Shown piece by piece: positions 23,093-31,211 of a stretch of DNA of 41,520 bases. The first letter of the stretch is position 1. Each line of letters starts with the position of its first letter. The DNA is taken from assembly GCA_001792535.1 (NCBI GenBank), contig MGGS01000002.1, forward strand, positions 71,155-112,674, given 5' to 3'. The notes below the pieces were generated by a model. It worked only from the letters and a program-made list of their open reading frames with translations. It searched no databases and had not been told where the DNA came from. The stretch comes from Candidatus Woesebacteria bacterium RIFCSPHIGHO2_02_FULL_42_20 (GTDB lineage Bacteria > Patescibacteriota > Microgenomatia > UBA8517). Position numbers and translations under genes: made by a program.

Positions 23093-23119
23093 GAGTTTAT
23101 GAATTCATTGTAAACAAAA

Positions 23120-24664
23120 TTAAAAGAATTTATTTTGGGTTCTGATCCGGTACTGCAAGCTTTCGGCAATATGGGAAGAGGTGATTTTGGCGTCCCCCGC
23201 GATGTCGGCTATTGTCCGCGATACTTTAATCAGGCGAAAATAAGTCCTGGCCGATAAACTGTAATTATTGACCGCTTGTTTTAAAAGTAACTGCGCGTCG
23301 TCGGCCATCTCGCAATATTTTTTGATGTGTTTATTTTTCATCGATGCGTTGTTATAAATTCCGTCTTTCGAAAATCTTTTCAACTGAATTTCTCTCGCTT
23401 TAATGACTCTTTCTCTGATACTAGCCGACTTTTCGGCAGTGGTTTTAACCTTGCTCATCGCGGCCAACTTCTCAACGTCGACAGTGGGTACATTTAAGTG
23501 AATGTCGATCCTATCCATCAAGGGTCCGGAGAGTCTATTTTGATAATTCATAATTTGGCGCGGACTACAGCGGCACTCCCGCCTCGGGTCCCCTAAATAG
23601 CCACACGGGCAGGGGTTGGCGGCGGCAACCAGCATAAAGTTCGCCGGAAATTTAACACTTCCTGCTGCTCTGGCGATTGAGACAATGCCGTCCTCCAAAG
23701 GCTGGCGCAATGCCTCAAGCGTCGACCTTGGAAACTCTGGGAACTCGTCCAAAAACAGTACGCCGTTATGGGCAAGGCTAATTTCCCCCGGGTGCGGGTC
23801 GCTTCCACCTCCGACTAAGCCGATTTTGGAAACCGTGTGGTGGCAAACCCTGAACGGCCGCACTCGAATAAGCGAACCTCCGGGTGGGATGTTGCCGGTC
23901 AAGGAATATATTTTGGTTACCTCCAAACTCTCATCTTCACTCAAGGGTGGCAAAATCCCCGGAATTGCCCGAGCCAGCATAGTTTTGCCAGCCCCAGGTG
24001 GTCCCTGCATAAACAGATTGTGGCCGCCTGCACAGGCAATCTCGAGCGCGCGCTTGGCCGACTCCTGACCAATGATTTCGGAAAAATCAAATTCCACAGG
24101 AGCTTCCTCGAGCAAATCCTGTGCCTCTACGTACTTCGTTTTGGCAATTACTTTAGTGCTGTTTAAATGCATTACCAAGTCATTAAGCGAGGTTACAGGA
24201 TAGACATTCAGACTTTTGATGACCGCCGCTTCGTTTGCAGAGTCCGTCGGCACAAACAAATTCTTAATTTTATTTTCCTTAGCCGAAATTGCAAGTAAAA
24301 AAACTCCCTTAGTGTGGCGAAGCGTCCCGTCCAAGGACAATTCGCCGAAAAAATAGGATTTTTCTTCTGGAAGCGCAACCACTTCCAAAGCGTTCAAAAT
24401 CCCGACGGCAATCGGCAAATCGTAATTGGAGCCTTCTTTGGGAATGTCAGCAGGAGCCAGATTAACAGTTATTTTGGCTTCCGGAAACTTTATGTTTGAA
24501 TTAACTAATGCTGTTTTAACTCGCTCCCTGGCTTCTTCAACGGCTTTACTGGGTAGCCCTATTATATTAAACCCCGGGAAGCCTTTGCTGGCAATATTGA
24601 CTTCGACCTCAACAGGAATAGTCTTTAAACCAAAATGTGCCGCAGACAAAATTTTAGTCAACAC
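23120..24664 (-). CDS. comM: ComM/YifB Mg-chelatase-like AAA+ ATPase
   Basis: ComM is a hexameric AAA+ helicase that promotes branch migration during natural transformation. The 514-aa protein has the N-terminal Lon-like domain (IIGLPSKAVEEARERVKTAL, NLAPADIPKEGSNYDLPIA), a Walker A GPPGAGKT, Walker B VLFLDEFPEF, a zinc-type CPCGYLGDPRRECRC insert, and the C-terminal LSARTYFRLIKVSRTIADI. It starts with GTG at 24664; no ATG precedes the conserved start. Length and motifs are complete. It is the first gene of the comM-yraN-dprA run. Confidence 0.95.
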   Translation of the reverse strand: MLTKILSAAHFGLKTIPVEVEVNIASKGFPGFNIIGLPSKAVEEARERVKTALVNSNIKFPEAKITVNLAPADIPKEGSNYDLPIAVGILNALEVVALPEEKSYFFGELSLDGTLRHTKGVFLLAISAKENKIKNLFVPTDSANEAAVIKSLNVYPVTSLNDLVMHLNSTKVIAKTKYVEAQDLLEEAPVEFDFSEIIGQESAKRALEIACAGGHNLFMQGPPGAGKTMLARAIPGILPPLSEDESLEVTKIYSLTGNIPPGGSLIRVRPFRVCHHTVSKIGLVGGGSDPHPGEISLAHNGVLFLDEFPEFPRSTLEALRQPLEDGIVSIARAAGSVKFPANFMLVAAANPCPCGYLGDPRRECRCSPRQIMNYQNRLSGPLMDRIDIHLNVPTVDVEKLAAMSKVKTTAEKSASIRERVIKAREIQLKRFSKDGIYNNASMKNKHIKKYCEMADDAQLLLKQAVNNYSLSARTYFRLIKVSRTIADIAGDAKITSSHIAESLQYRIRTQNKFF

Positions 24665-24701
24665 TAACTTAGTTTAGTAATTTTCCCTTTTGCCGACAAT
24701 C

Positions 24702-24710
24702 TGCTAAATT
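24702..24710 (+). promoter_or_regulatory. Extended -10 for the L,D-transpeptidase gene
   Basis: TGCTAAATT lies 6 nt before the ATG at 24717. The box lacks a matching -35. Confidence 0.35.
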
Positions 24711-24716
24711 AAATAT

Positions 24717-25412
24717 ATGAAGTTTTTTGGGATGCAAATACGCGTTTTAGCTATTTCGGTTGCATTGGCTACAATTACACTGGTTTACTTTTACCAAAAT
24801 GCTCTCCCGGCAAGGTTTCCCAATCAATATCAACCAAAAGAGACAGATATTTTAAACGATTCGTATGATTCAGACGACACCATTGGAACCTGGCACGGGG
24901 CAAAAGCTAACTCCGTAAAGCTCGTAGACTTGCCTGTAAACCAAAAGGTTTTAGGCCAGACAAACAGTAGCAAAAGAATAGAAGTGGATCTGACCAATCA
25001 AAGGCTATATGCTTTTGAAAACGGTCAAAAAATCTACGATTTTGTTATCTCCTCCGGGCTTTATGACTGGACGCCAAGAGGCACATTTTATATTTGGACG
25101 AAGCTGCGTTACACCAAAATGGAAGGCGGCAACAAAGTTTTAAGAACCTATTATTATCTTCCAAACGTTCCTTATACAATGTATTTTTATAACGACCAGG
25201 TTCCGGCCTATCGAGGGTTTGGACTTCACGGCACGTATTGGCACAACGACTTCGGCCGACCAAAAAGCCACGGCTGTGTTAACCTCAAAACAGAAGACGC
25301 TGAAAAACTCTTCTACTGGGCCGAGCCGGAACTAAACGGTAAAACTTCCGTTCGTGCCTCAGACGATAATCCGGGTACACAGATTGTCATCTACGGGAAG
25401 TATGGAGGCTAA
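24717..25412 (+). CDS. L,D-transpeptidase (YkuD family)
   Basis: These enzymes make 3-3 cross-links in peptidoglycan or attach proteins to it, using a catalytic Cys outside the cell. The 231-aa protein has an N-terminal signal-anchor ([17 protein letters not shown]), a linker, and the YkuD domain from [16 protein letters not shown]. The active site [12 protein letters not shown] followed by SHGCVNL holds the conserved His, Ser-His-Gly-Cys and Asn. Length and motifs are complete. An extended -10 lies just upstream. Confidence 0.95.
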   Translation: MKFFGMQIRVLAISVALATITLVYFYQNALPARFPNQYQPKETDILNDSYDSDDTIGTWHGAKANSVKLVDLPVNQKVLGQTNSSKRIEVDLTNQRLYAFENGQKIYDFVISSGLYDWTPRGTFYIWTKLRYTKMEGGNKVLRTYYYLPNVPYTMYFYNDQVPAYRGFGLHGTYWHNDFGRPKSHGCVNLKTEDAEKLFYWAEPELNGKTSVRASDDNPGTQIVIYGKYGG

Positions 25413-25445
25413 AGTCCAAGGGCTCGGAGGCCCAATCTGCCGGTG

Positions 25446-25454
25446 TGATAAAAT
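25446..25454 (+). promoter_or_regulatory. Extended -10 promoter for the EamA transporter
   Basis: TGATAAAAT ends 10 nt before the ATG at 25465. The upstream GGGCTCGGAGGCCC (25430-25433 region) can fold but has no U-tract. Confidence 0.45.
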
Positions 25455-25464
25455 TCACTAGACT

Positions 25465-26316
25465 ATGACTTGGCAGGTGTTAATTTTCATCAGTGTAATT
25501 CTTTTTTCTGTCGGAACACTTTTTCAACGAGTTTTGATGGAGAGAAAAGCAAGCGACCCGATTGCTTATTCAATAGTCTTTCAACTTCTGACGGGTTTGA
25601 TTATTGGGTTTTATGGTTTTTTATTTGAAAACATGAGTTTCCCCGAAGTTATACCACTGGTAAACATTCTTTTAATGACTCTTCTTTGGACTTTTGCAAA
25701 TATTTTTTCGTTCACGGCGTTAAAGCACATAGATGTTTCCCGTTTCACTGTAGTTTTTTCTTCTCGACTATTTTTTACGGTAGTAGCTTCAAGTTTATTT
25801 TTGAGCGAGTTTCTTACTGCGCAGCAGTGGTTAGGGGCAGTGCTGATTTTTGCCAGTATTTATGTTGTTACTCAAAAGTCTGGAGAAAAGTTTGCTTTAA
25901 CAAAATATGACACGTTTTCAATACTGGCGGCTATGGCTTTTGGATTTGCAAATACCAACGATAGATTTATGTTGAAGACTTTTAATCTTTATCCATATGT
26001 ATCAATTGCATTTATTTTCCCGGCTGTCTTTACAGCTTTAGTTAAACCCAAACATTTAAAATCCCTTCGGGTATTTGCAGACAAAACTATTTTTAAAAAC
26101 ATGGTTTTTCTTTGTTTGTTTTACACAGTCTCATCACTGACATTTTTCCGAGCATTACAAATTGCGCCGAATTCGTCGCAGGTTGTCGCAGTAAATTTGA
26201 CTAGCGTGATACTTACAGTTTTATTAGCAATTGTGTTTTTGAAGGAAAGAGAAAATTTGAGGAGAAAAATTTTGGGCGCAGTGTTGAGCTTTATCGGGCT
26301 TTTGTTGGTTGGATAA
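25465..26316 (+). CDS. EamA/DMT-family membrane transporter
   Basis: This 283-aa protein has about ten hydrophobic segments in two similar halves, the layout of drug/metabolite transporters of the EamA family. The conserved patterns ALKHIDVSRFTVVFSSRLFFTVVASSLFLSE and ALQIAPNSSQVVAVNLTSVILTVLLAIVFLKERENL are the paired signature ends of each half. Substrate is unknown. It starts at ATG 25465 with an extended -10 promoter and no Shine-Dalgarno site. Confidence 0.85.
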   Translation: MTWQVLIFISVILFSVGTLFQRVLMERKASDPIAYSIVFQLLTGLIIGFYGFLFENMSFPEVIPLVNILLMTLLWTFANIFSFTALKHIDVSRFTVVFSSRLFFTVVASSLFLSEFLTAQQWLGAVLIFASIYVVTQKSGEKFALTKYDTFSILAAMAFGFANTNDRFMLKTFNLYPYVSIAFIFPAVFTALVKPKHLKSLRVFADKTIFKNMVFLCLFYTVSSLTFFRALQIAPNSSQVVAVNLTSVILTVLLAIVFLKERENLRRKILGAVLSFIGLLLVG

Positions 26317-26326
26317 AATATACTAT

Positions 26327-26338
26327 CGTACTAGTACG
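26327..26338. promoter_or_regulatory. Perfect 12-bp palindrome, possible operator
   Basis: CGTACTAGTACG lies 11 nt after the EamA stop and 17 nt before the next ATG. It has no loop or U-tract, so a dimeric protein site is more likely than a terminator. Confidence 0.35.
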
Positions 26339-26355
26339 TTAATACAACAAGTAAC

Positions 26356-26700
26356 ATGAAATATAAAATCGTAGCAATAATGAACTTGATTTTTGGGTTA
26401 TCTCAAATGTTTATGTCTCTATCATATTTATTTGTGATCGTTCCAAAAATGAAAAGTCTTTATGAGCAGTTTGCGGCCCGGGTGGATTTGACAGAGTCTT
26501 ATTTAATTCTTTTTGCAGTGCTTATTGTGGGGATTTTAAATATTATTACCACGATAAAGCTTTTTACAAAAGATGGGATTAAATTGGAAAGGTATTTTAG
26601 GTTTGGTCTGATTTTAATATTCACTTCTCTACTTGGATTTACGATTTACTATCAGGTTGCTCTGGCATCCGTAGTTAATCCAATTTACAGTCTATACTAA
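26356..26700 (+). CDS. Small three-segment membrane protein
   Basis: This 114-aa protein has three hydrophobic segments: IVAIMNLIFGLSQMFMSLSYLFVIV, YLILFAVLIVGILNIITTIKLF, and FGLILIFTSLLGFTIYYQVALA. No family is recognised and no catalytic motif is seen. A palindrome (26327-26338) lies upstream. The next gene follows after 13 nt, so the two are probably co-transcribed. Confidence 0.7.
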   Translation: MKYKIVAIMNLIFGLSQMFMSLSYLFVIVPKMKSLYEQFAARVDLTESYLILFAVLIVGILNIITTIKLFTKDGIKLERYFRFGLILIFTSLLGFTIYYQVALASVVNPIYSLY

Positions 26701-26713
26701 GGGTTTTAGAATT

Positions 26714-27286
26714 ATGACTGCAAGAACTCATGACGCTTTTGCTTTCGCTTCGCTGGTGACTGTGGCTGCTTTTTACCCTCCAGAGACGCTAAGTGTGGCA
26801 ACGTTATTTACGTCTTTAATTGGCAACGTGGTCGGAGCTTTGACACCTGATCTTGATCAGGCCAGTAACCGCTTGTGGGATTTGTTGCCGGTAGGCAACA
26901 TCGTTGGTAAAATTTTCCGGCCGCTGCTGCTGGGTCACAGAACGCTTTCGCATTCAATCTTAGGTGGGCTGGTCTATTACAAACTTTTGGAATTTGTCCT
27001 TCCTAAAATACTAAATCCTGATTATGTAAATATTAACATTGTGTTTGGGTCAATAATGATTGGATTTGTTTCCCACCTTATTGCCGACAGTCTTACTAAG
27101 GAAGGCATACCACTTTTTTTCCCGTTTAAAATAAAAATCGGTATACCGCCGTTTTCGTTTTTTAGAGTTACAACCGGCAGTTTTATTGAAAAAGGGATAG
27201 TTTTGCCGGGAGTGGCAGTTTATTTGGTTTGGTTGGTCAATTTCAAAAAGGAAGTTTTGTTAAATGTAGTAAAACTGCTAAACTAA
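26714..27286 (+). CDS. YdjM/DUF457-type membrane-bound hydrolase-like protein
   Basis: This 190-aa membrane protein shows the YdjM family pattern: an early THDAFAFAS, LTPDLDQASNR with acidic residues after a hydrophobic segment, LLGHRTLSHSILG, and FVSHLIADSLTKEGIPLFFPF. The His/Asp pattern is that of the 'LexA-regulated membrane-bound metal-dependent hydrolase' family; the activity itself is unproven. An AAGGG sequence lies ~12 nt before the ATG. It precedes the receiver gene by 7 nt. Confidence 0.85.
   Translation: MTARTHDAFAFASLVTVAAFYPPETLSVATLFTSLIGNVVGALTPDLDQASNRLWDLLPVGNIVGKIFRPLLLGHRTLSHSILGGLVYYKLLEFVLPKILNPDYVNINIVFGSIMIGFVSHLIADSLTKEGIPLFFPFKIKIGIPPFSFFRVTTGSFIEKGIVLPGVAVYLVWLVNFKKEVLLNVVKLLN
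27276..27284 (+). promoter_or_regulatory. Extended -10 promoter for the receiver gene
   Basis: TGCTAAACT ends 9 nt before the ATG at 27294 and overlaps the stop of the upstream gene. It is identical in sequence and spacing to the promoter of the PEGA/SH3 gene at 20944-20952. Confidence 0.5.
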
Positions 27287-27293
27287 GAAATAC

Positions 27294-27659
27294 ATGAAAA
27301 AGATCCTTATTATAGAAGATGACAAAGATATCTCCGGAATGTATAGGCAAAAACTTGAAATGGCCGGCTTCGAAGTTGCGCAAGAGTATGACGGAAAGAA
27401 GGCGCAGATGTTGGTTAAAAATACTTTACCTGACCTTGTTTTATTAGACATCATCCTTGGAGGCAAAGTTAATGGTTTCGATATTTTGGAGGACATCAGG
27501 AGGGATCCGCGAACTAAAAATATACTTGTTTTAGTATTGACCAATCTTGAAACTGAAGAGAAAGTGGCAAAAGAGATTGGTGCGAATGAATACGTAATTA
27601 AAGCAAACACCACACCCGGGGATTTAGTTCAAAAAATAAAGTCAATGGTAGGCCTATGA
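27294..27659 (+). CDS. Stand-alone response-regulator receiver (CheY-like)
   Basis: This 121-aa protein is one receiver domain with no output domain. The acidic pocket IIEDD (residues 5-9), the phospho-acceptor in LVLLDI, the conserved Thr in LVLTN, and the Lys in YVIKAN are all present. It would be phosphorylated by a histidine kinase, but no kinase gene lies in this window. Its stop overlaps the FKBP gene start (ATGA), so it is co-translated with it, an unusual partner. Confidence 0.93.
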   Translation: MKKILIIEDDKDISGMYRQKLEMAGFEVAQEYDGKKAQMLVKNTLPDLVLLDIILGGKVNGFDILEDIRRDPRTKNILVLVLTNLETEEKVAKEIGANEYVIKANTTPGDLVQKIKSMVGL

Positions 27660-28126
27660 AGAAGTTTTTATTTGCAGTTGTCGCTATCTCTTTGGCAGTT
27701 GTTATTGTAAAGCCTTTGTTTAAAAGGGATAATAGCCAATCGGTTGCTGGCCAACAAGTCGTTTCCGAGCAACCGAAAGACGAAGTAATGGGTATAATAG
27801 ACGATAAGCTAGAGATTGAAGACGTCGTAGTGGGCAATGGCGATGACGCGGTTTCCGGCAAGAAAGTGACAGTCAACTATAAAGGGACTTTTGAAGATGG
27901 AGAAGTATTTGACAGCAGTTATGATCGTGGTGTTCCCTTCACTTTTAATCTCGGAGCGAAAGAAGTTATTCGGGGATGGGATGAAGGAGTCTCCGGAATG
28001 AAAGTCGGTGGCAAGCGGAAACTTACCATACCTTCTAGCCTTGGTTATGGAGAGCAAGGTATCCCCGGTGCAATTCCTCCAAATTCTACTTTGGTATTTG
28101 AAGTAGAGCTCCTGAAGGTTGAATGA
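27656..28126 (+). CDS. FKBP-type peptidyl-prolyl isomerase, secreted or membrane-anchored
   Basis: This 156-aa protein has an N-terminal hydrophobic signal (FLFAVVAISLAVVIV) and a complete FKBP domain: VTVNYKGTFEDGEVFDSSYDRGVPFTFNLGAKEVIRGWDEGVSGMKVGGKRKLTIPSSLGYG ... IPPNSTLVFEVELL. The pocket residues (Tyr, Phe, Asp, Trp, Tyr) are in place. It speeds folding of exported proteins. It overlaps the genes on both sides by 4 nt (ATGA). Confidence 0.95.
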   Translation: MKKFLFAVVAISLAVVIVKPLFKRDNSQSVAGQQVVSEQPKDEVMGIIDDKLEIEDVVVGNGDDAVSGKKVTVNYKGTFEDGEVFDSSYDRGVPFTFNLGAKEVIRGWDEGVSGMKVGGKRKLTIPSSLGYGEQGIPGAIPPNSTLVFEVELLKVE

Positions 28127-28719
28127 GAAAGACACTGGCTCACTTAAAGAAGGACCCGGTTTTAAGAAAAGTTATCGAAAAAATCGGCAAACCTGATTTT
28201 GTTTCAAGTCACGCAGATGAAAATTTGTATGTTAGTATTGTCGAAAACATTATTGGCCAGCAGCTGTCAAGTGGGCCGGCGAACATGATAACCGAGAGGT
28301 TTTGGAATTTGTTTGAAATAAAATATCCAACTCCAGATGAGGTTTTAAGGCTGCCCGACAAGGAGTTGCGTGCCGTAGGTATGTCTTGGGCGAAAGCATC
28401 GTATATCAAGAATCTTTCCAGGGAGATTTCCGAAGGCAGATTGAATTTAGAACGAATTAAAACTTTAGGGGACGAGGAAGTTATAGAAGAACTGGTAAAA
28501 GTAAAAGGAATCGGGCGCTGGACTGCGGAGATGATTTTGATGTTTCATTTAGACAGGCCAGATGTTTTTTCGCTTGGGGATTTAGGGCTTCGGACGGCGG
28601 TATCAAGACTCTACGGGGTTGACCGAGCTGACTCTAAAAAAATTGAGAAAATTTCAATTTCTTGGAAACCATACCGGACACTTGCTTCGCGCTACCTCTG
28701 GAGAAGCTTGGGCGAGTAA
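28123..28719 (+). CDS. AlkA-like DNA-3-methyladenine glycosylase
   Basis: This 198-aa HhH-GPD glycosylase removes alkylated bases from DNA. Visible are SIVENIIGQQLSSGPANMITERF at the start, the helix-hairpin-helix VKGIGRWTAEMILMF, and the catalytic-type Asp in VFSLGDLGLRTAV. It lacks the N-terminal beta domain of E. coli AlkA and ends soon after the catalytic helix, as in short archaeal-type enzymes. It overlaps the FKBP gene by 4 nt. Confidence 0.9.
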   Translation: MRKTLAHLKKDPVLRKVIEKIGKPDFVSSHADENLYVSIVENIIGQQLSSGPANMITERFWNLFEIKYPTPDEVLRLPDKELRAVGMSWAKASYIKNLSREISEGRLNLERIKTLGDEEVIEELVKVKGIGRWTAEMILMFHLDRPDVFSLGDLGLRTAVSRLYGVDRADSKKIEKISISWKPYRTLASRYLWRSLGE

Positions 28720-28724
28720 GCTTG

Positions 28725-28733
28725 TGGTATCAT
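28725..28733 (+). promoter_or_regulatory. Extended -10 promoter for the Clp-like ATPase
   Basis: TGGTATCAT ends 9 nt before the ATG at 28743, following the stop of the glycosylase gene. Confidence 0.45.
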
Positions 28734-28742
28734 TTAGATAGG

Positions 28743-31211
28743 ATGGAGTTTATTTCCTGGTTTTATCAAAGGGGTGTGACGTATTACCTTCGTAGATGGT
28801 ATTTTCTGCTTGCCTCTATTTATCACTATTTTTCGATTCCCATATTGGTTTTCACGATGTTTTCTCCCTGGAGAAAGGTGGTTATTGAAGAGCGAACCGG
28901 TTACAACGTCCAAAAATATCTTTCAAATTTAGTTTTCAATCTTATATCCAGATCCGTCGGCGCCGTAATGAGGATTATATTGTTAATTTCCGGCATTGTG
29001 CTTCTACTCTTTGCATTTTTAGGCGGTGCCGCAGGGCTTGTAGTTTGGCTATTTTTGCCGCCTTTAGGCTACACTGTTTATACCCGTTATTTGAATCGGC
29101 CTGAAAAACTCGTCGAGAAGATAATTAACAGCGTAAAAATAAAAAACGATAACCCGATTCGGGTAATTTTTGATAATCCTGCAGGTAGGTTTACTCTTTC
29201 CCGTATGAATCTGACGCTTGACGAAACAGTGAAAGAAGCTAAATTTGACTTGGAAAAGTTTGGCAAATTCAGCACTGTTTCGTATCACGAACTAATTAAG
29301 TTTTTGGTCGACAGCGAAACCTGGACCGACGAATTTTATCGCAAGCGGCAAATTCAAAAAGACGATTTAGTGAACGCCGCCAAGTGGTGGGAGCAGAGAA
29401 AAAAAGGTGACTCTTATTTGGGAGATGAGGAGCAAACCTTTGTAAGCCCCGGGATAGGCGCGGAACTTATGTACGGCTATACGCCTAACCTGAGTAAATA
29501 CTCAACAGACATGGGAAGTCCCAGGTCTTACTCTCATAGGTTAATCGGTCGTGAGTCAGAGCTTTTAAGGATGGAGCGTACTTTGAATGGTGGTGCAAAC
29601 GTCATGCTTGTTGGTCAGCCCGGTGTGGGTAAAACCACGGTCGTTCTGGCATTCGCACTCAAGGCGAGATTGGGAGAGTTGGGGTCAAAGCTCGCTTATA
29701 AAAAAATACTGGAACTTGATTACAATTCGTTTTTGTCGGGTACGGCAGACTTAAATAGAAAGAAAACTTTGCTTGCACAGATCTTGGAGGAAGCAGCCTA
29801 TGCTGGAAATACAATTCTTGTTATCAGAGACATCCACAGACTCACCAATCCTCAGGTTGAGGGGTATGATTTCACCGATGTTTTGGAAGAGCGTATAAAA
29901 GCGGAGGAACTAAAAGTGATCGCGATTCTTTCCCCTGTAGACTACGAAAGATTTGTGTCGCAAAATTTGAGATTAAGAAAGTATTTCGAGGTTGTTGAAG
30001 TAATTCCGCCAAGTAAGGAAGAGGCATTTGAAATACTGCTTGAGGCAGCCAGTCGATGGGAGGAAAAACAGGGGATAATCATTCCATTGCCGTCGCTTCG
30101 GCAAATACTTAACGGGAGTGATAAATACATAAGCGAGATTCCATTTCCGGAGAAAGCACTCGAGATTCTCGACTCGGTTGTTCTATTTAAAGAGATACAG
30201 GGCAAGGATAATCTGGTGGTGAATATCGATGACGTCAACCAAGTGCTTGCTGAAAAAACAGGCATAAGTTTTGCTAGACTTACCGAATCTGAAAAGACAA
30301 AACTTACCAACATTGAAAGAATTATCCATGAAAGACTTGTGAATCAGGAAGCCGCGATCGACCTTATTGCCAAAAGTCTTCGGGGACGGAGTGTGGGAGT
30401 CAAAGAAGAAACAAGGCCTATCGGCTCATTTCTTTTTTTGGGCCCGACGGGAGTCGGTAAAACCCAAACAGCAAAAGTGTTGTCGAGTGTTTATTACGGC
30501 AGTGAGGCAAGTATTCTGCGTTTTGACATGGCCGAGTTTGCAGGCCGGGAAGGGTTGGAGAGATTGATTGGTTCGGTTGAAAGTAACCTGCCCGGTTTGC
30601 TTACAACAGCCGTAAAAAACCGCCCGGCAAGTTTATTACTTTTAGATGAAATGGAAAAGGCCACTCCGTCTGTCTACAACCTTTTTCTCACACTTTTGGA
30701 TGAAGGTAATATCACTGATGCCTTTGGGAGGAAAATAAATTGCCGTCACCTGTTTGTTATTGCAACAAGTAATGCCGGTGCCGAGTTTATTCGTCAGCTT
30801 GTCGCAAAAGATGTAAATAGCGAAGAGCTTCAAGATGAAGTTTTGGATTATGTCCAAAAGGAAAAAATATACAGTCCGGAGTTTCTGAACAGATTTGATG
30901 GCGTTGTGGTTTATGAGCCATTAAAGAAAAACCACCTTGTTCAAATAGCCAGGCTCATGCTTACTGATTTTAAGAATGCTCTCAAATCGAGAAACATTAC
31001 TTTGGAAGTTACCGATAGTGCGTGTGCAAAAGTTGCAGAAGATGGTTACGAGCCGGAGCTGGGAGCGAGGCCTATGCGCAGAGTGGTCGATCTTGTTTTG
31101 GGAGATCTTTTGGGTAAAGCTATTTTAAATGAAGAAATTTTACCCGGAGATAAAATTAAAATTGTCCCGGGGGAAAAAGAGAAAGAGTACACGTGGGAAA
31201 AAGTTGTTTAA
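28743..31211 (+). CDS. Membrane-anchored double AAA+ ATPase of the Clp/Hsp100 type
   Basis: This 822-aa protein starts at ATG 28743. Residues 1-110 hold membrane segments (YFLLASIYHYFSIPILVFTMF and VGAVMRIILLISGIVLLLFAFLGGAAGLVVWLFLPP) instead of the Clp N-domain. AAA+ module 1 has Walker A GQPGVGKT (291-298), but Walker B reads ILVIRD (358-363) where DE is expected. Module 2 has Walker A GPTGVGKT (567-574), Walker B LLLLDE (631-636), TSNAGAEFI, and SPEFLNRFD. The Clp C-terminal domain GYEPELGARPMRRVV is present. The aromatic pore loops (KYRG in module 1, GYVG in module 2), the coiled-coil M-domain and a ClpP-docking [LIV]G[FL] loop are not seen. It is probably a membrane ATPase using module 2, not a standard unfoldase. 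An extended -10 lies 9 nt before the ATG. Confidence 0.88.
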   Translation: MEFISWFYQRGVTYYLRRWYFLLASIYHYFSIPILVFTMFSPWRKVVIEERTGYNVQKYLSNLVFNLISRSVGAVMRIILLISGIVLLLFAFLGGAAGLVVWLFLPPLGYTVYTRYLNRPEKLVEKIINSVKIKNDNPIRVIFDNPAGRFTLSRMNLTLDETVKEAKFDLEKFGKFSTVSYHELIKFLVDSETWTDEFYRKRQIQKDDLVNAAKWWEQRKKGDSYLGDEEQTFVSPGIGAELMYGYTPNLSKYSTDMGSPRSYSHRLIGRESELLRMERTLNGGANVMLVGQPGVGKTTVVLAFALKARLGELGSKLAYKKILELDYNSFLSGTADLNRKKTLLAQILEEAAYAGNTILVIRDIHRLTNPQVEGYDFTDVLEERIKAEELKVIAILSPVDYERFVSQNLRLRKYFEVVEVIPPSKEEAFEILLEAASRWEEKQGIIIPLPSLRQILNGSDKYISEIPFPEKALEILDSVVLFKEIQGKDNLVVNIDDVNQVLAEKTGISFARLTESEKTKLTNIERIIHERLVNQEAAIDLIAKSLRGRSVGVKEETRPIGSFLFLGPTGVGKTQTAKVLSSVYYGSEASILRFDMAEFAGREGLERLIGSVESNLPGLLTTAVKNRPASLLLLDEMEKATPSVYNLFLTLLDEGNITDAFGRKINCRHLFVIATSNAGAEFIRQLVAKDVNSEELQDEVLDYVQKEKIYSPEFLNRFDGVVVYEPLKKNHLVQIARLMLTDFKNALKSRNITLEVTDSACAKVAEDGYEPELGARPMRRVVDLVLGDLLGKAILNEEILPGDKIKIVPGEKEKEYTWEKVV

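Noticed and set aside
24001-24060. GCCTGCACAGGC as another copy of the helicase palindrome
   Set aside because: It codes for the conserved ComM peptide ACAGGHNL, so it is normal family sequence.
25430-25445. Terminator after the L,D-transpeptidase gene (GGGCTCGGAGGCCC)
   Set aside because: The stem is short and no U-tract follows on either strand.
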